From Lanius collurio (Eukaryota > Chordata > Aves > Passeriformes > Laniidae), in contig JACBWW010000021.1 in assembly GCA_020086605.1 (NCBI GenBank), positions 8,221,330 to 8,285,329 on the forward strand: DNA of 64,000 nt. The letters run 5' to 3'. Position 1 is the first letter of the stretch. Every line of letters begins with the position of its first letter. Of the stretch, positions 26,551-39,482 are shown in pieces. Both the position numbers and the translations under genes were made by a program. The notes beneath the pieces are model-generated. The model searched no databases. It had not been told where the DNA came from and saw only the letters and a program-made list of their open reading frames with translations.

Positions 26551-28194
26551 TCAAACCATGCTGACAGTTGTCCCGTTGGAGCCCCCTGATGCCACCCCAC
26601 CATTTGCAGCACCATCCTTGATATTCTTCTCTGAAGCTGAGATGGGTTTGTGTCTCTTTTGCCTGGTGATGACTGTTTCAATGCCCCTGAGACACAACTG
26701 CACATCCTCCCGAAAGGAGGGCGTGTACAGTCCATAAATTATAGGGTCGGTGCAGGTGTGCAGCAAGCCAAAGAGGAAGAAGCTGTGGTTGACATACTCC
26801 GGCATCTTCTGGATCATGGCTGGCTGGAACCAGTACCACAAGCCCAGGAGGTAGTATGGGGTCCAGCAGATGATGAATGTGGCAACAATCACTATGGTCA
26901 TCTTGAGGGTCTTCATGCGTGCCTTGGAGATGTGGTCGTTTTGATTTCTTGTCAGATCTGCCAAGGAGAGTCAAAAGGATAGTTGAAGATAGGGGAAAAC
27001 CAAGACAACACACCCATCCATGACTCTGCTTCTGCCAGAGAGGGGAGACCATCTCATAATCTAGTCCATGTCCCAGAGGAAGAAGACAGCAAGGACTGGG
27101 GTCAGTAAGTTTGTGCAAAACCTCTTAGTTGGTTTATCTTTCAAAGGATGTTGTGGCAGACCCAACAACTCCAGGCTGGAGAAGTTCAGTCATGGAGTCA
27201 TGGTGGACATTAAAGGGCTGGGATCTACTTACCTTTATTGACTTTTAGCTGCTTACTGATCTCCCAAAGGATCCGGATGTAACAAACGATCATGACGCTC
27301 AGGGGGGTGATGTAGAGGGTGGTGAAGGTGAACATGTTGTAGACGGTTTCCTCCCAGTGCGCTCGGAAGCTTCCATGTGTAACACACTGAGTGAAATTCC
27401 CTCCCGGGACTGTGCTCAAGTGGAAGAGGAAAAGCTAAAATGGAGAACCAAAGAATAACTCAGAGAGGATTTGGAACACAGCACCACATCCTGGAGATGC
27501 TGCTGACTGCATGGAGACCATCTCCTGCTGTTGTTAGACTGGGAGAGGGGCTCTGGGCACCTAACTTATGGCTTGATCTGGTGCTGGTGGAGTCCATTTA
27601 TTGGGATGGAATGGCTGGGGATGTTGGGATGGAGAAGCCCTTCTCCGAAACCTAGGCAAAATCCATGGGGAGGGCACTGAACCTTACCTGGGGCAAAGCC
27701 AGGAGCATGCTACCAGCCCAGGCAGCACGGAGCAGCATCCCATTGCGGTGGTGAGCACGGGAGAAGGGATGGAGGATGGCTGCATGCCGGTCCAGGCTGA
27801 TGACCACCAGCACCAAGGCAGCTGCGTACATGGCAAAGAGCTTGAGAAAGTTGAGAATCTTGCAGGAGATGTCCCCTCCATACCACTGAACTGTCACGTT
27901 CCATGCTGCATCCAGGGGCATCACCATCACTGTCACTAGCAGGTCGGCCAGTGCCAGGCTGAGGATCAGTGGCTGCACGTGGGATTTCTTCCTCTTCCTC
28001 AGCAGGCTGCCCAGCACCGCTGTGTTGCTTCCCGCCGCCAGCAGGAAGAAGATGGCTGTGATGATCACACGGACCTTTGCTGCTTGAGTGAACTGGGGCT
28101 CCACCCAGTACTGGGGGTACACAGAGGCTGAGACATTGGTGTCCTCCCACGCAGAGGGCCAGTGGAGAGATGCAGGGAGCTGCTGCTCACTCAT
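26551..28194 (-). CDS. GNRHR: Gonadotropin-releasing hormone receptor, tailed non-mammalian type (3 coding exons, 371 aa)
   Basis: Coding exons on the minus strand are 28194-27688, 27434-27233 and 26957-26551 (TGA). The two introns are only 253 and 275 bp, and the 1116 bases stay in frame. It is a seven-helix receptor with 'LALAD' in TM2 (D84), C111 and C186 for the extracellular disulphide, 'SLDRHAAI' after TM3 (D135-R136-H137 in place of DRY), 'CWTPYYL' in TM6, PEY at 289-291 in the third extracellular loop, and 'TDPIIYG' in TM7 (D307). A cytoplasmic tail of about 50 residues follows TM7. The Asp/Asp pair in TM2/TM7, the PEY loop and the tail are features of non-mammalian GnRH receptors; mammalian type I has Asn/Asp and no tail. 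N-glycosylation sites occur at N20, N99 and N182. The role is GnRH binding and Gq/11 signalling in pituitary cells (family knowledge). I cannot say which avian paralogue (receptor I or III) it is, so the symbol is tentative. The start is the first ATG in frame; the longer open frame begins with GTG. Confidence 0.93.
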
Positions 28195-28196
28195 CC

Positions 28197-28212
28197 CCTG
28201 TTGAAACGCAAG
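28197..28212 (-). other. Candidate splice acceptor just upstream of the GNRHR start codon
   Basis: Read on the minus strand, a T-rich run ('tttgttgcttgcgtttcaac') ends in AG only three bases before the ATG at 28194. If used, the receptor has an upstream non-coding exon somewhere to the right of 28212, and transcription does not start next to the coding region. Confidence 0.4.
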
Positions 28213-29147
28213 CAACAAAGTGAAACCCTTCACTTCACACTGCTGTGTGGAGTGTGCAGCTTCAACATATGGACGAGTGGGGAGATGGTAGGATCTGCAC
28301 TGGAGGTATCAGCAGCAGTCTGTCCCATCTATCCTGTCCTGTCCCCCACTGTGTTGACCATTTTGCGAAGCCACCGTGTCCCTCCATCCCGGTGACCCAG
28401 CCTGGCCACCCTCTCTGGCTTACCCCTGCTGTAGATACAGTGACTGCTCACACAGACATATATTTTTAGCTCTTTGCTAGGTGGCTGAGCAGCTGGGAAA
28501 GCAGGCATGGTGGCCAGGACCATGGAACCAGACTGTCTGCCAGCATCCTGCTGGGAATGGATCATACGAGAGCTGGCTGAGCCTGTGCTGGGACAGCTGT
28601 GCTCAGTTCAGGAACTCGTCCTTCCAGAGGGGGTTTGGCAGGACTCAGGGCCTTGGGGCTCAGCCTTTTAGAAATCCCACAGCCCTTCCCGTTAGTGTGT
28701 TAAACCTTAATGGTCCACCTCCATCTCCAGTACCGGATTGGGGGTCATGGGCAAGAGCAGCTGGGGGTAGCCAGGCAGGGAGAAGAGGGATCCCATGCTG
28801 TCCAGGGTCTGACAGAGGCTCCTCAGAGAGGATCCCAGTGGCATTTAGAAGCCTGGACTTTCCCAGGACCCAAGTGGCACCAGCTCAATACCTCTGTCCC
28901 TTTCACTTCTGGAGGCAAAGCAGGAGGAGGAGGAGAAGGTAAAACCCTCCCTAAACAGGGGGTGGCTGGGGAGTGATGAGCAGTGTGGTGGACCCCACAC
29001 TTGATTTCATTGCCCTTTTTACCTGAGCAGAACTCACGTTTTAAGGGCAAATACTTCCAACTCCTGTGGCCATGAGCTGTTTGCAGTCCCAGCTGCAGGT
29101 ACAGCACATCTCTTACTGTTTCAAGCACCTTCCTGTTTGCTGATTCC

Positions 29148-29213
29148 AAAATCACAGAATCACAGAATGAACTAGGATGGAAAAGAGCTTTGAGATAATA
29201 ATCAAAATAAAGC
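29148..29213 (-). repeat. Short CR1 LINE tail, reverse orientation
   Basis: The + strand shows 'aaatcacagaatcacagaat', then 'gatggaaaagagctttgag' and an AT-rich end. This is the complement of a CR1 3' terminus, only about 65 bp long. Confidence 0.75.
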
Positions 29214-32200
29214 ATTCCTTACCTTTGTACAAATAACAGGAACAGCTGAGATCAAATCTGTCTCCCCAGCTCTGCAGGAGGGAGATGCCAACACCTTGCA
29301 GCAATGCACCCTCCTCCAGCCCCACCCCGAGCCCCCTTCCCCTTGCCGTCTTCACCCCCTCCCTTCCCAAAGACCAACCCAACAAACAAGCAGCAAAAAG
29401 AAAGAACAGATAAAAAGTACCAAGTTGCTTGTCTGGAAGAAACAAGGAGAAATCCATATCCAGGTCAGGATTTATCCCAGCTGATGGGAATATACCTGGC
29501 ACAGGCATGCCCTGATGCTGAGAGAAGATGCTCCGTGTCTTTCCCACAGGTCCCCCACCGCTGCGGTGCTGAGTCAGGATGCTCCAACGCTTCCTTGCAT
29601 CACATCCCTGCAACAAACCTTGAAGCAGTAAAATTTCCCCTTGCCAGTGGCCAAGCCGGGAGCGACGCTGCTGTTAGCACAGGCACACGCAGGCATCTGG
29701 AGATGGGAATGCTGCTGCAAACCCCCCCTGCACCGGCAAACCAGGAGCAAGGCACACTGAGGCGGGCACCCACGGGCAGCCTGGCTCAGACAGCCACCTT
29801 CACCCCTGTCCTTGTCAGCTTAATGAACTGCCCACTTAATGAGCAAGCAGCAGGGATGATAACAAAGCCACCGTAATGCAAGAAATGGCCAAAATTCAAA
29901 ACGTTGTGGCCAAATGTGGCCCCATCAGGGATAACTGCCAACACTCGCTGTACTGGTTTGCTATAAATACAGGAAAATGAGTTAATTATCCTGGGAGTTA
30001 GTGATGAACGTCCCGTTGCTCAGACAACCAAGAGACTCAGAGACACGCACTCACATGCACCTCAGAGATGCTCCAGGACCACACAGGTCCATGGGAGCAT
30101 CACAGGTACGTGCCTGGACTGGAAATGCTGCAAGGAGGGAATTAATAAGGGGAAATGTGGTTCATTTTGCCATTTTAATGAACAGACTTTTTTCCTGCAG
30201 TCTGTTATAATCCTGTTCTTTCTGTATTTCTTGCAGCATAACACAATGAGAGGGAAGGACCTTGGGAGGGAAAAGGGGCTCACGAGAGCCTAAAAAATAT
30301 GATGTGCAGTGTGAAGGTAGGGAGGGAAACTGAAGACCTCCTGCTCCTCTGGCCAGTAAAAGAGCTGTGGGGGTGAAAGAGGGACAGCCCCAAGCCCTGG
30401 CAAACACATTCCCGGGGGCTTCACTGGGGCTTTAATGACATGCAGATAGACTTTCATATCTTCCAGGCTATTAAATTAAAGAGTGCATGGTGTACAGGTC
30501 CCTGCAGATCCTAGGCTGGCAGTGGTGGCTCTGCATTATTCCCCAAGAGGAGGAGATTCCCTTTCTGGAATAGGTTTTCCATCATTAAAACTACTCCCAC
30601 TTATTTCAAGAGGAAATGCCTGAGCTCTGAGGGTAATTGCACCATCTCTGAGGCTGCTGTGCTGGCAGGAGTGCTCCTGGGCACAAGCAGAGAAGATATT
30701 TTTCCCTTTGTGGGTTTAAGAGCCAAACTGTGTGCCAGAGGGACCAGCTCCTGAGACCCAGGAGATGCTGCAGGCACTGGACCATGTTTGCCCTGGAATC
30801 TCCTAAACTCTCCATCACTTCTGCATAGAGCTGCCAAAAAGGATCAGGATGGAAACTCTGCTCAGAGCCATAGAGGGCAATTCCTGCATCCAAAGTGCTT
30901 TACATACAGGAGGAAAGAGAAAAGCAGACCCTGCTGGCATTGCCAGTGAGCACCAGCCAGCCCCGCCACATGGGAGGGGACTGTCCCCCTCACCTCTTTA
31001 CCTGACAGGAGCATCACCCACCAGTGCCTTGGGAACAAGCCTGGTCCTTGGGGGAAAAATAGTACAAAATCCACAAAGAAGTTGGGTGGAAGCCTGTTTG
31101 CTCCAGCAGCCACCTCCTCCTCACAGTAGGTTCCTGCTTAAAGCTCAGATTAATTCAGCCCCACACACTCATCCTTATTTTTTCTTTCATTTAGCCCTTT
31201 GCACCTGCACAAAAGCAATTAAATAGCAAGTCAGGAATGTATTCCCTGTTTGTCCTTTGTCCTGGCTAAAGGCCTTTTTGTCTAGAAATGTCCTCTCCAT
31301 CTCTGGCTGTATAATGCAAGAGAGGGACGGGATTTTTCTTGGGAACTGTAAGCCTTGCTCATGCCACAACAAAGCCTTTAGTCCCTGTTCGGAGAGGATT
31401 TTTTTAGCATACCATCACACAGAAATGTCCCGGGCATGCATTAGCAATAAGTCTTATTTTAAGGGTGGGGTCCCTTATTGAAATGACTGCTTTTCTCTGG
31501 TGTTTGCACAGTAACCCCCTTGTGTTTTCTCTTTTTTTTTCTCATCTCTTCAAAGGTCAGTTTGGATGTTGTCTGCATGGCAGCCTTCAGCCGAATCTCT
31601 GAACACTGGTTTAACAATCAGAGGGTTTTGGTGTCCAGGATTAGGAAACAGTGCTGGCAGGCAGGGCTTGTTTCCATACATCCCAGCTTGGCTCTTCCCG
31701 AAATCTCCTCCTCTTGGGATGCTGCCCCAGTACATCTCCAGAGCTGCAGTCCAGTGCTGGGTCTTGAGGGGACAGATGATCCCCCAGCATCCCCAAATAG
31801 GACTTATCTCCCTGTACTGGAGAAAACAGAAATCAGGAGCCACACTGGCTAATGCAGCCCCAGTGACAATTTCTGCACGAGCAGACCTCAAATAAAAATG
31901 CAAGTGCTGTGTTTTTCCACTGGACACCCCGTATATACCAGGATCTCATCCAGGGAGAGTAGCGTGGGACACAATTTCCATTAACCTATTGCAAACACAG
32001 GACAGGGAACCTGCTGCTGTTTATCCTGATAAATCACTGCCAAGGTCTTGGCTTCCCAAAGAGAGAAAAACTTGTATTTTCCTGTCTGAGAAAAACTCCA
32101 GCTGCTGATTGTTATGGGGGGTAATGATGGGTGATTCTTCGGCTGGACTCATCACCCACACCCTCCCCCAGGCAGGTGCTTCTGCCGGGCTGGCTGCCCC

Positions 32201-35200
32201 AAAACTCCCCTTTAGTCAGAAAAACTTCATGATTTCCGTGTTTTTAATGCTGATTCCCCCTCCAACACCCCCGCTCCAATTCTTCTCCTCCTTCTCCAAA
32301 CCTTGAATTGTCTTAGGAGCAACTCATCCAAGGAAATTTTTGTCTCATACTGGACTCGAAACAGAAAGTCTAGTCAGGGACATCTGACATGCAATGTTTT
32401 TGTGAGTAAATACCAGCGTCCATGAAGTCATTTCCCGGGGTTAGAAATGAGCTCACCTCTGGAACAACTTCTCTACTTACCCAAAGTTCACAAGTCAAGA
32501 GATTGGGAAGCTCCCACTTTTCAGCCTTTTCATTAAATAACAGAATCATAAAAATTAGCATGGTGCCACTGTGCTGTAAGTTACAAACAGGTCCAGAACA
32601 GGGCATCACCCCAAATTCCCCAAAATCTATGCAGCAAAAGACAGAGACACAAAGCCCAGTGATCACCAGGGATAAACCAGCACCTCATTCTGCCTGCTCA
32701 GCCGGCCCTGGCTGCTCTGTCGAACCTGCCAAGGAGGGATGGTGATTGCTGCCCCTCCTGGGGATAATCTGGGTCATCCCATCCCCCTCTTAAAACTCCT
32801 TGTTTAAAGCAGAGGGAGGGATCTGCCCTGCCTTCCGGGCTCAATTACTTGGTAAACTGTGCCTTTAGACCATTTATTAGTTAGACAATGCTCTGTTTCT
32901 GATTCAGTTTTGTATATCAAAACCTCACTGATAAAAACCCTTCTCAAGGGGGTATCACACCATCAGAAGGTACCGGGAAAAACATACTCAAACCTACTGC
33001 AATTCCCACCTTTTAATACCCTGGCTGGTGCTCCTGATGCTGCTGAGCCCAGACATCCAGAGCATCATTCCCAGGGGTTCCCTAAGTTTACATATTCCCA
33101 TGCAGAGCAGCAGCTCTCAGGGTCTTTCCTCCATCTTTCACCAGGATATGTCAACCTGAGCAATATCCCCCTCCCTCATCTCTAAACTGGAAAAGAAAGA
33201 GGAGGGAATTCATCACCCCAGACCAAATCCTGAGGTAAAGCTCCATGAAACATGGTGGGATCTGGTACCATGTCCCATCTGCGCACCACCAAGTGATAAA
33301 ACCCGGGTTTGTGTGTGCATCACTGCCCCAATCAGCTCAGCTTCCCCACAGCAGCTTTGTTTTCTTGCCCAGGCTGGAATTTATTTGGGGGGGAAATTAT
33401 TTGGGAAAATTAACCTGGCACCCCAGTCTCCAGAAAAGCAAGAAAATCACACACAGGGTCAGTGGAGGGGCCCTGGGTCTCCTTCAGCTTCAGCATGCAC
33501 TGACCCAGTCAGGGCTCTCACTGCCCTAACTGGGTATTTTTCTTGAGCTGGAAGAAATTATGAAATGCCAATGTTTTCGTTGTGACTAACCATGGAAGTG
33601 AACAATTTTGCCCTTGTTTTTGGACAAGGTTTAGTTGCTGTCCTTGCCTTTGCCTTCTGTGCCCTCTTTTATCCTCATCTTTTCTTATTCCCTGTGGGAC
33701 CTTGTCCATCGCATTGCTCCAAATATCCTCCTCCCTCCAAGCTCTCAAATAGGATGGTGTGTCCCAAGGCCATATTTCAGTTCTCCTTTTGGATGCTCCT
33801 TCCCAAACATTGGTAAAGTTCAAGGGCTGGTCTCCTTTGTTGCACTGGGGGAGAGGTGACACGCGGGGAAATCTGACATCCCTGTGGGACCCTTGGCAGT
33901 GTTACACAGGGATTGCAGGAGCAAAAAGCAGGGAACACCTCCTTCCCATGAGCTTCATATCTCCAAGCAGTTTTCAAGGCTTAAAGATACTCCTGGGTGA
34001 ACTTTATGCAGGCACATGATCCTACTCTATGCTTTTAGGAAAGGATCAGTGGCTTAGGGGACAGATATCATTAATGCTGAATTTAATGAGTCAGAGGAAT
34101 ATAATTTCTGCTCCCCAACACTGCTTTTGCCCTCCTGCAAGATATCTGCTCTGAGCCAAGCTACTGGGGCTGCAGGACCCCAGTGACCATCTGTTAAAAG
34201 GAACATCAGTGTTGACATCTACCCCCATCCAGATTTGGCCTCCCAGTGGAGGTGTTTCTGGGAGCCAGTGCTCAATCTGCTCCTGCTGTTTCTCTGCAAA
34301 AGGACTTATCTCCCACACTGCCTTCACAACCTTCACCCAGCAGTTTTTGTCTCGTGTGGGACAAGGTGCTCACACCAGGAGCTGCCAGCCCTTCCTTCTG
34401 CAGCTCTTGGCCCCACCAAACCCTCTGGTGCACTCCCGGCAAACACATTTACCCTCCAGCGAAAGCTGATCTGGCCACATATTCCAGGGGGAATCCCAGC
34501 AGCGCTGGAATTAGCTCAGCAGAGACCGGCTTTTCCAAGCATGTCCTTGGCATATTGCATAAGGTCGTGAGATATTTTACATCTCCGGTCGCCCCCATGA
34601 CCACAGGCACTTCAGGAAGGGGAGGAATTTACATGCCCTCTTTTGTCAGAGGGGATGCTTACAAACTCTTTTGGAGCTGAAACCTGGGGGCGGATCAACC
34701 CCCATTACCCCAGCCCAGGCACAGCTCCCCATTGCTCAGTGCAATAATTAACCTGACATAAACCACCACATAGTTCAGTGAGGAGTACCCACTACCCACA
34801 TAGCTCCATCTCTTCCATCTTTCTGCCCATTCCATGTAGAGGCTCATCTGAACATTAAAAAAAACTTTTTAACCCCAAACTTCACTTTCATTGCCATCAC
34901 TATTGCCTCTAGTCTGACTTACACAGCCTACACCTCTCCAATGTGCTGCCAGCACAATCCCTGCAAAACAGGAGAAAGACAAACTGGAAGAACCAAGCCC
35001 TCCCCTGCACACTCATATATCAGGCAGGATCTTGCTGGTTTTTAGGAAAAACTGGCTGACGTTTTGCTGGTGTTAATCACTGCAAACCTGCCCATCTCAG
35101 CTTTGTTTATAGCAAGAAAATGGAGGAAAAGGCACAGATGAGATCAGGGATCACCATCCCATGTGTGGGAGGCTGCTCTTCACGCCAGCATGGGTGCACA

Positions 35201-35676
35201 GCCTGGAGTGCATCCCAGCTCAAAGCCAATACCCATAAAGAAGAGCAATAAATCAAGCATTTCTTCAGGAGCAATTAATTACCCAAATCAACATGGACTT
35301 TGACACAGGATGGTCTTTGTTCACCCAACCCTGTCCAGAGCTAAAGCAAACAGCTAGTGGACTGTGGGTTGGAGCTCTGCTCCTGCCCTTCCTTTGCAGT
35401 GTAAATGTCTCCATTGAGGTGCTGTCTTGGCTTGGACCTGGCCACATTCCCATCACGCCTGTTACCATCCTTCGACTACTTTGACATCATTGATCAGAGG
35501 TTGTGCAATAGCTCAGGTGCTGCCACAAGCCCACATCTGCTGGCAGGATGTTCCCCACATGCACTGTGATGCTGCCCTGCAAGTGTCCCTGACCAGTTAA
35601 TGCTCCAGGGAGAGGCGGGAATATGCATTATTCATGAAAGGCTTGAAAATAATGGCTTTCTCCATCTCGAAGAGAG

Positions 35677-35724
35677 TTTCTAAATGAATCAGAATTCTTA
35701 TTTCTAAATGAGTCAGAACTCTTA
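35677..35724. repeat. 24-bp tandem duplication with AP-1-like sites
   Basis: Two adjacent 24-base units (35677-35700 and 35701-35724) differ at two positions. Each carries TTTCTAAATGARTCAGAAYT. The second contains a TGAGTCA AP-1 consensus, the first TGAATCA. About 45 bases upstream is an octamer-like ATGCATTATTCAT. Confidence 0.7.
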
Positions 35725-37400
35725 ATTTCCCCAGCTCAGCAACATAATTAAAAAGGGATTCACTACTGAGGCACTTCTGGTGCTCTCACAACATCAGTTT
35801 CTGCCCCTCTACGCTCTGTTGGGAAAGACAGTAGATATAGCCAGGGCACCCAGGAGATAAATATCAGTGGGACCCTTCCACAGTCTAGGATATCCCAGTG
35901 ACCAGTGAATCCCTCCCCAGGGTACATGGGTCTATATGTGTGCAACAGGGATGCAGGTGACAGTCCCTGTCCACTCCAATAGCAAACATGCCCTGCAAAA
36001 GCACTAGAAGAAGCCCTTTTCCATACAGATGGAATCATGGAACAGAGGGCACCCTCTTTTACATGTCAGGGGTCAGTTGTGTTGTGCTGGTGCCAGCAGA
36101 CATTTGAGGGTTTATTGTGTGAAACAGACCCAGCACAGCCACAGACACTTACTGTCCTCTCACTCATGGCTTTTTCACCACTGCAGAAAAAGCCTTCCTG
36201 AGCTCCAGAGCTAAAATCAGTCTTTCCCTGGATCCTGGCTCTCCTGGTCTCCCCACTGTGCACTGCATTTTGTATCTGTTCCATAAATGAAGTTACCACT
36301 ACTGAGCCCCAGTTGAAGACTTAACTCCCAAGCAAATTGTTCCAGAGGGGAAAAAGGTCCACTCACTCCTTTTCTACCAGTCACAGCCTGTAAATCCTCA
36401 TCTGCACAATGAAAACAAATTCCAGTAATTCATTTTTTTGGTTCTTTTCCAAAGATTTTAGGCAGCTGGAGTGCGATTTTGTGCTGATGAAGCAGTGGAA
36501 GAGGGCTTAAGTGAAACAATATTGTGGTGGCTGCGAGGTTTGCTGGTGTTTCAGAGCTCAGAGGGAACCTCAGGGACCTGCCACATCTCCAAGTTCTCCT
36601 ACAAACCATGCAAATCGCCACTCTGGCTCCTGGGATAGCAAAACAGGATTTAAAAAATAACATTAGCCACCCCTGGAGCATGGCTGGAGAAGTGCCGGGA
36701 GCCAAGTGCTTAATGAAATCCCAGCTCCCAACTCTCCCTTCTAAACCACGCAAACTTCCCCAAAGTGTTTGGGATGGAACAAAGTCATCAATCAGTTATT
36801 TTAACTCCCATCTCCGTAAACAGAAGCAAGCCCAGAAACATGCAGCAGGGGAAAACAACCGTCAGCTCCCTTTGGTGGAGCGGAGAGGGCGCGGGGAGGG
36901 AGGACAAGGGCAGCTGGCGAGGAACTAAGCATGGCCTTGGCCCAAAAGGGGATTTTACGGGCCCCACAGAGCATTTCACAGACCCTACAACCTGTGAATT
37001 CCACATGCAGCCCTGAGAGCAGCCCCTCCAACCCTGCTGCCTTCCTGGTGTGGTGTAGTTGGCTTTTGGTGATGGTCACTCAGCCCATCACTCAGCTGTA
37101 CTAGAAAGGGTGGGAGGCATGAAGAACCAGGATGAGCATTACTAGCCAGTTTTCCCCTGGATTTATTAGATGAGCACAAGAAAAGTTATGGATACAACTA
37201 CAAAGGAGTGTGGGGAGGGAGATGGTGCTGCACCATCTGCTGTCACACTCCTCTGACACTGCCCCAGCCTTGGCACTGGTCAGAGGGAGCATTAAGCATG
37301 GCAGCATTCACATAAATACCTTAAGGCTTTTTTAATTACACATCAGTGATGAAACCATGGAAAAAAACCATGAGATTTGGGTAGCCTCCCCAGCATTAAT

Positions 37401-37433
37401 CCAGGGGGGGAATGAGTCCAGGGGGGAATGAGT
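37401..37433. repeat. 17-bp near-tandem duplication
   Basis: The unit 'ccagggggggaatgagt' is followed at once by a second copy one G shorter. Only two units; probably replication slippage in a G run. Confidence 0.7.
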
Positions 37434-39239
37434 CCAAGAGGCTGTGGATCTGCTGCTTTCTGATGGGAAGCAGCAGCCTTAGGCAGCTGAAGCCTCTAGT
37501 GATGGGCAGAAAGATAGGAGTAGTTTGGTCTGGGATTCATCCTTCTCACTGGCCACAGGTGCTACAGCCCTGCAGAGCCTACCCAGGGCATGGGGCAGCC
37601 CCTGACTTGTCCTCTCCACCCTGTGGGTTGGGGTATCGTTCACCTCCAGGCAGATGGAAAGCATCTCCCAGAGACAGTGGTGCTCAGCACTGGGAACATC
37701 TGGGGCTCTTCTCATGCTGTTCCCTCCAAAGTCAGCCACATGTCAGAGCTGCAGCAAGGGATGCTCAAGCCAAGAGAGACTGTGCAAATGAACTTTTCTG
37801 GAGACTTGGGGTTTGCATGAACTCATATGTCCCAAACCTGCTTCTGAAGCCACACACGTGTCTCCAGAGCTTGTCTTGAAAGAGACATGCTAGAGAGAAA
37901 ACAGCCATGCTGAGGAGGCTGCAAAATCCCCTGCAGAAATGCCTGCACCCACACTGGGTTAAAGCTATCATCCCATTTCCATAATGTAAGGAATAAGATT
38001 TTATTCTTTTTACAGAACAGCGTGTTTCCTTACCCAGCAGTGAGACACATGGAAACTGATGCCAGGATGTGGGCAAACAGCTGGTGGGACTGGAGATGTC
38101 TTGTCAAGGCATTGGTGCTCTGCTTAGTGAGGGTCAGCTGTGGTGGGAGGTAGGTGCCATCCGGGGAAGAGGAATTTCTTGCTCTCTGCCTCAGCACCTT
38201 TCCCATGCCATGTCCTCATCATGGCAGGGAAACGGAGATGAGCTCCGTGTTTATATCGGAGATCTGGAGCTTCCAGCTCACTGGGCAATCCTTGCCCACC
38301 AGATAAATATTCTGCTGTCTTTGGCACATCTCAGGTGTTTTTTCCTTTTTCCTTGTAAACATAAAACAGGAGCCAGTGTAGGTCACCACTGATTATTTTT
38401 TATGTGACATCTTGATCTGTGTTCCTCCTGCACCACTCCCTTTGGCAGCAGGGCTGACAAGGATTATTAGGAGGCAGCCTGGGACCCCACTGGCTGCCCT
38501 AACGCCCATCCCTGTTCTTTGGGGGTGGCTCCTGACACATACAGCACATGCTTTCACACCACACTCCTGCAGCAACTGTCTGCACAGTCCAACAGCTCTG
38601 GGGCTGCGTGCTTAGGTGGCAGTCACTTGCACAAGGCCACATGCTTTCTTAACACCCAGGAGCCCCAAGTCCACAGACCAGCTGCCACAAGTTACATGAG
38701 AAAATATGGCTGCAGAGGGAGGAAAAACCTGGAAGGCTGAAGCCAGTGTGGGGCAAGCAGGAAACCCTTTGCTAGATCTCCTAGATCATTGCCAGATCTC
38801 CCCATGGCTCGAGGGAGATACAGTCACATTTAATTACAAGGATGGTCCTGCCTCTGCAGCTCTGTGCTACCCCGGGTGTCCAAACCAATCCCACTAGCTT
38901 TGTCCCACATCCTCACAACCCCACAGCATCCTCATTTAGCCCCGGCCAGAGCCAGCACAGGGGCAGAGGTGGGCAGGCAGTGCGGGGAACAGTGCCCAGC
39001 TGAGCCATACCCCACACCTGCAAAACGGGGCAACTCCACATGCGCTGCTGGGTGGGCACCATGTTTGTCCCAGACCAGGTAAAGCCAAAAAAGCATCCCC
39101 AAACCTCACTGCTTGCTCACTGTATCTCCACCTTCAACACTCAGTAGCATCTGTTTCAGATCCAGACCCCGGGTGAACCCGTAACAGTGACGGTGCTGTG
39201 CTGGGATGTGGTACCCACACCGTGCCCATCCCCACCACC

Positions 39240-39423
39240 AGCAGCAGCCGCCGCCACGCCGTGGCATCGCCACAGGTTTTTGTTTACCATCACCTTATTA
39301 AGGGATTATTCAGGCTGCGGTTTCCTCGCGCGTCCGATCTGTTTGTGCTCGCGGCCAGTGGCTCGCTGCCATCTCCTAAGCTTCACGCCGGGCTATATAA
39401 GCGACCTCGCCGCCTCGGCGGCG
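39240..39423 (+). promoter_or_regulatory. Probable CILP promoter with TATA box
   Basis: GC-rich DNA ends in CTATATAAG at 39393-39401, a clear TATA box on the + strand. A forkhead-type TGTTTAC lies at 39281-39287, about 110 bases upstream. About 30 bases after the TATA box a short GC-rich segment ends in a GTAAGC donor at 39471. The next gene on this strand is CILP, whose ATG exon has a good acceptor at 41148-41149. Linking the two is inference from position and strand. Confidence 0.65.
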
Positions 39424-39470
39424 GGAGGCTTGTACACAGCTCGGCTCCACTCGGCGCAGGGGAGGTTTCG
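39424..39470 (+). other. Probable non-coding exon 1 of CILP
   Basis: The start is estimated from the TATA spacing; the end is set by the donor TTTCG|GTAAGC. It has no ATG. Splicing to 41150 would remove a 1.68-kb intron and give a 5' UTR of about 113 bases. Confidence 0.55.
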
Positions 39471-39482
39471 GTAAGCTGCAGA

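Larger units (their letters stand above)
28213..39239. other. Intergenic DNA between divergent GNRHR and CILP
   Basis: About 11 kb that must hold the GNRHR 5' end and promoter as well as distal CILP control DNA. Several open frames of 100-190 codons occur (for example 29304-29876), but their composition is low in structure and I recognise none. The listed items here are a CR1 scrap at 29148-29213, a tandem duplication at 35677-35724 and a 17-bp near-tandem duplication at 37401-37433. No tRNA or rRNA gene was seen. Confidence 0.55.

Noticed and set aside
28195..28233. N-terminal extension of the GnRH receptor
   Set aside because: The extension begins with GTG and overlaps a candidate splice acceptor; the first ATG at 28194 is preferred.
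29304..29876. 190-codon forward open frame left of the GNRHR-CILP interval
   Set aside because: Pro/Gln/Ala-rich, no recognised domain, and a reverse open frame overlaps it; probably chance in GC-rich DNA.
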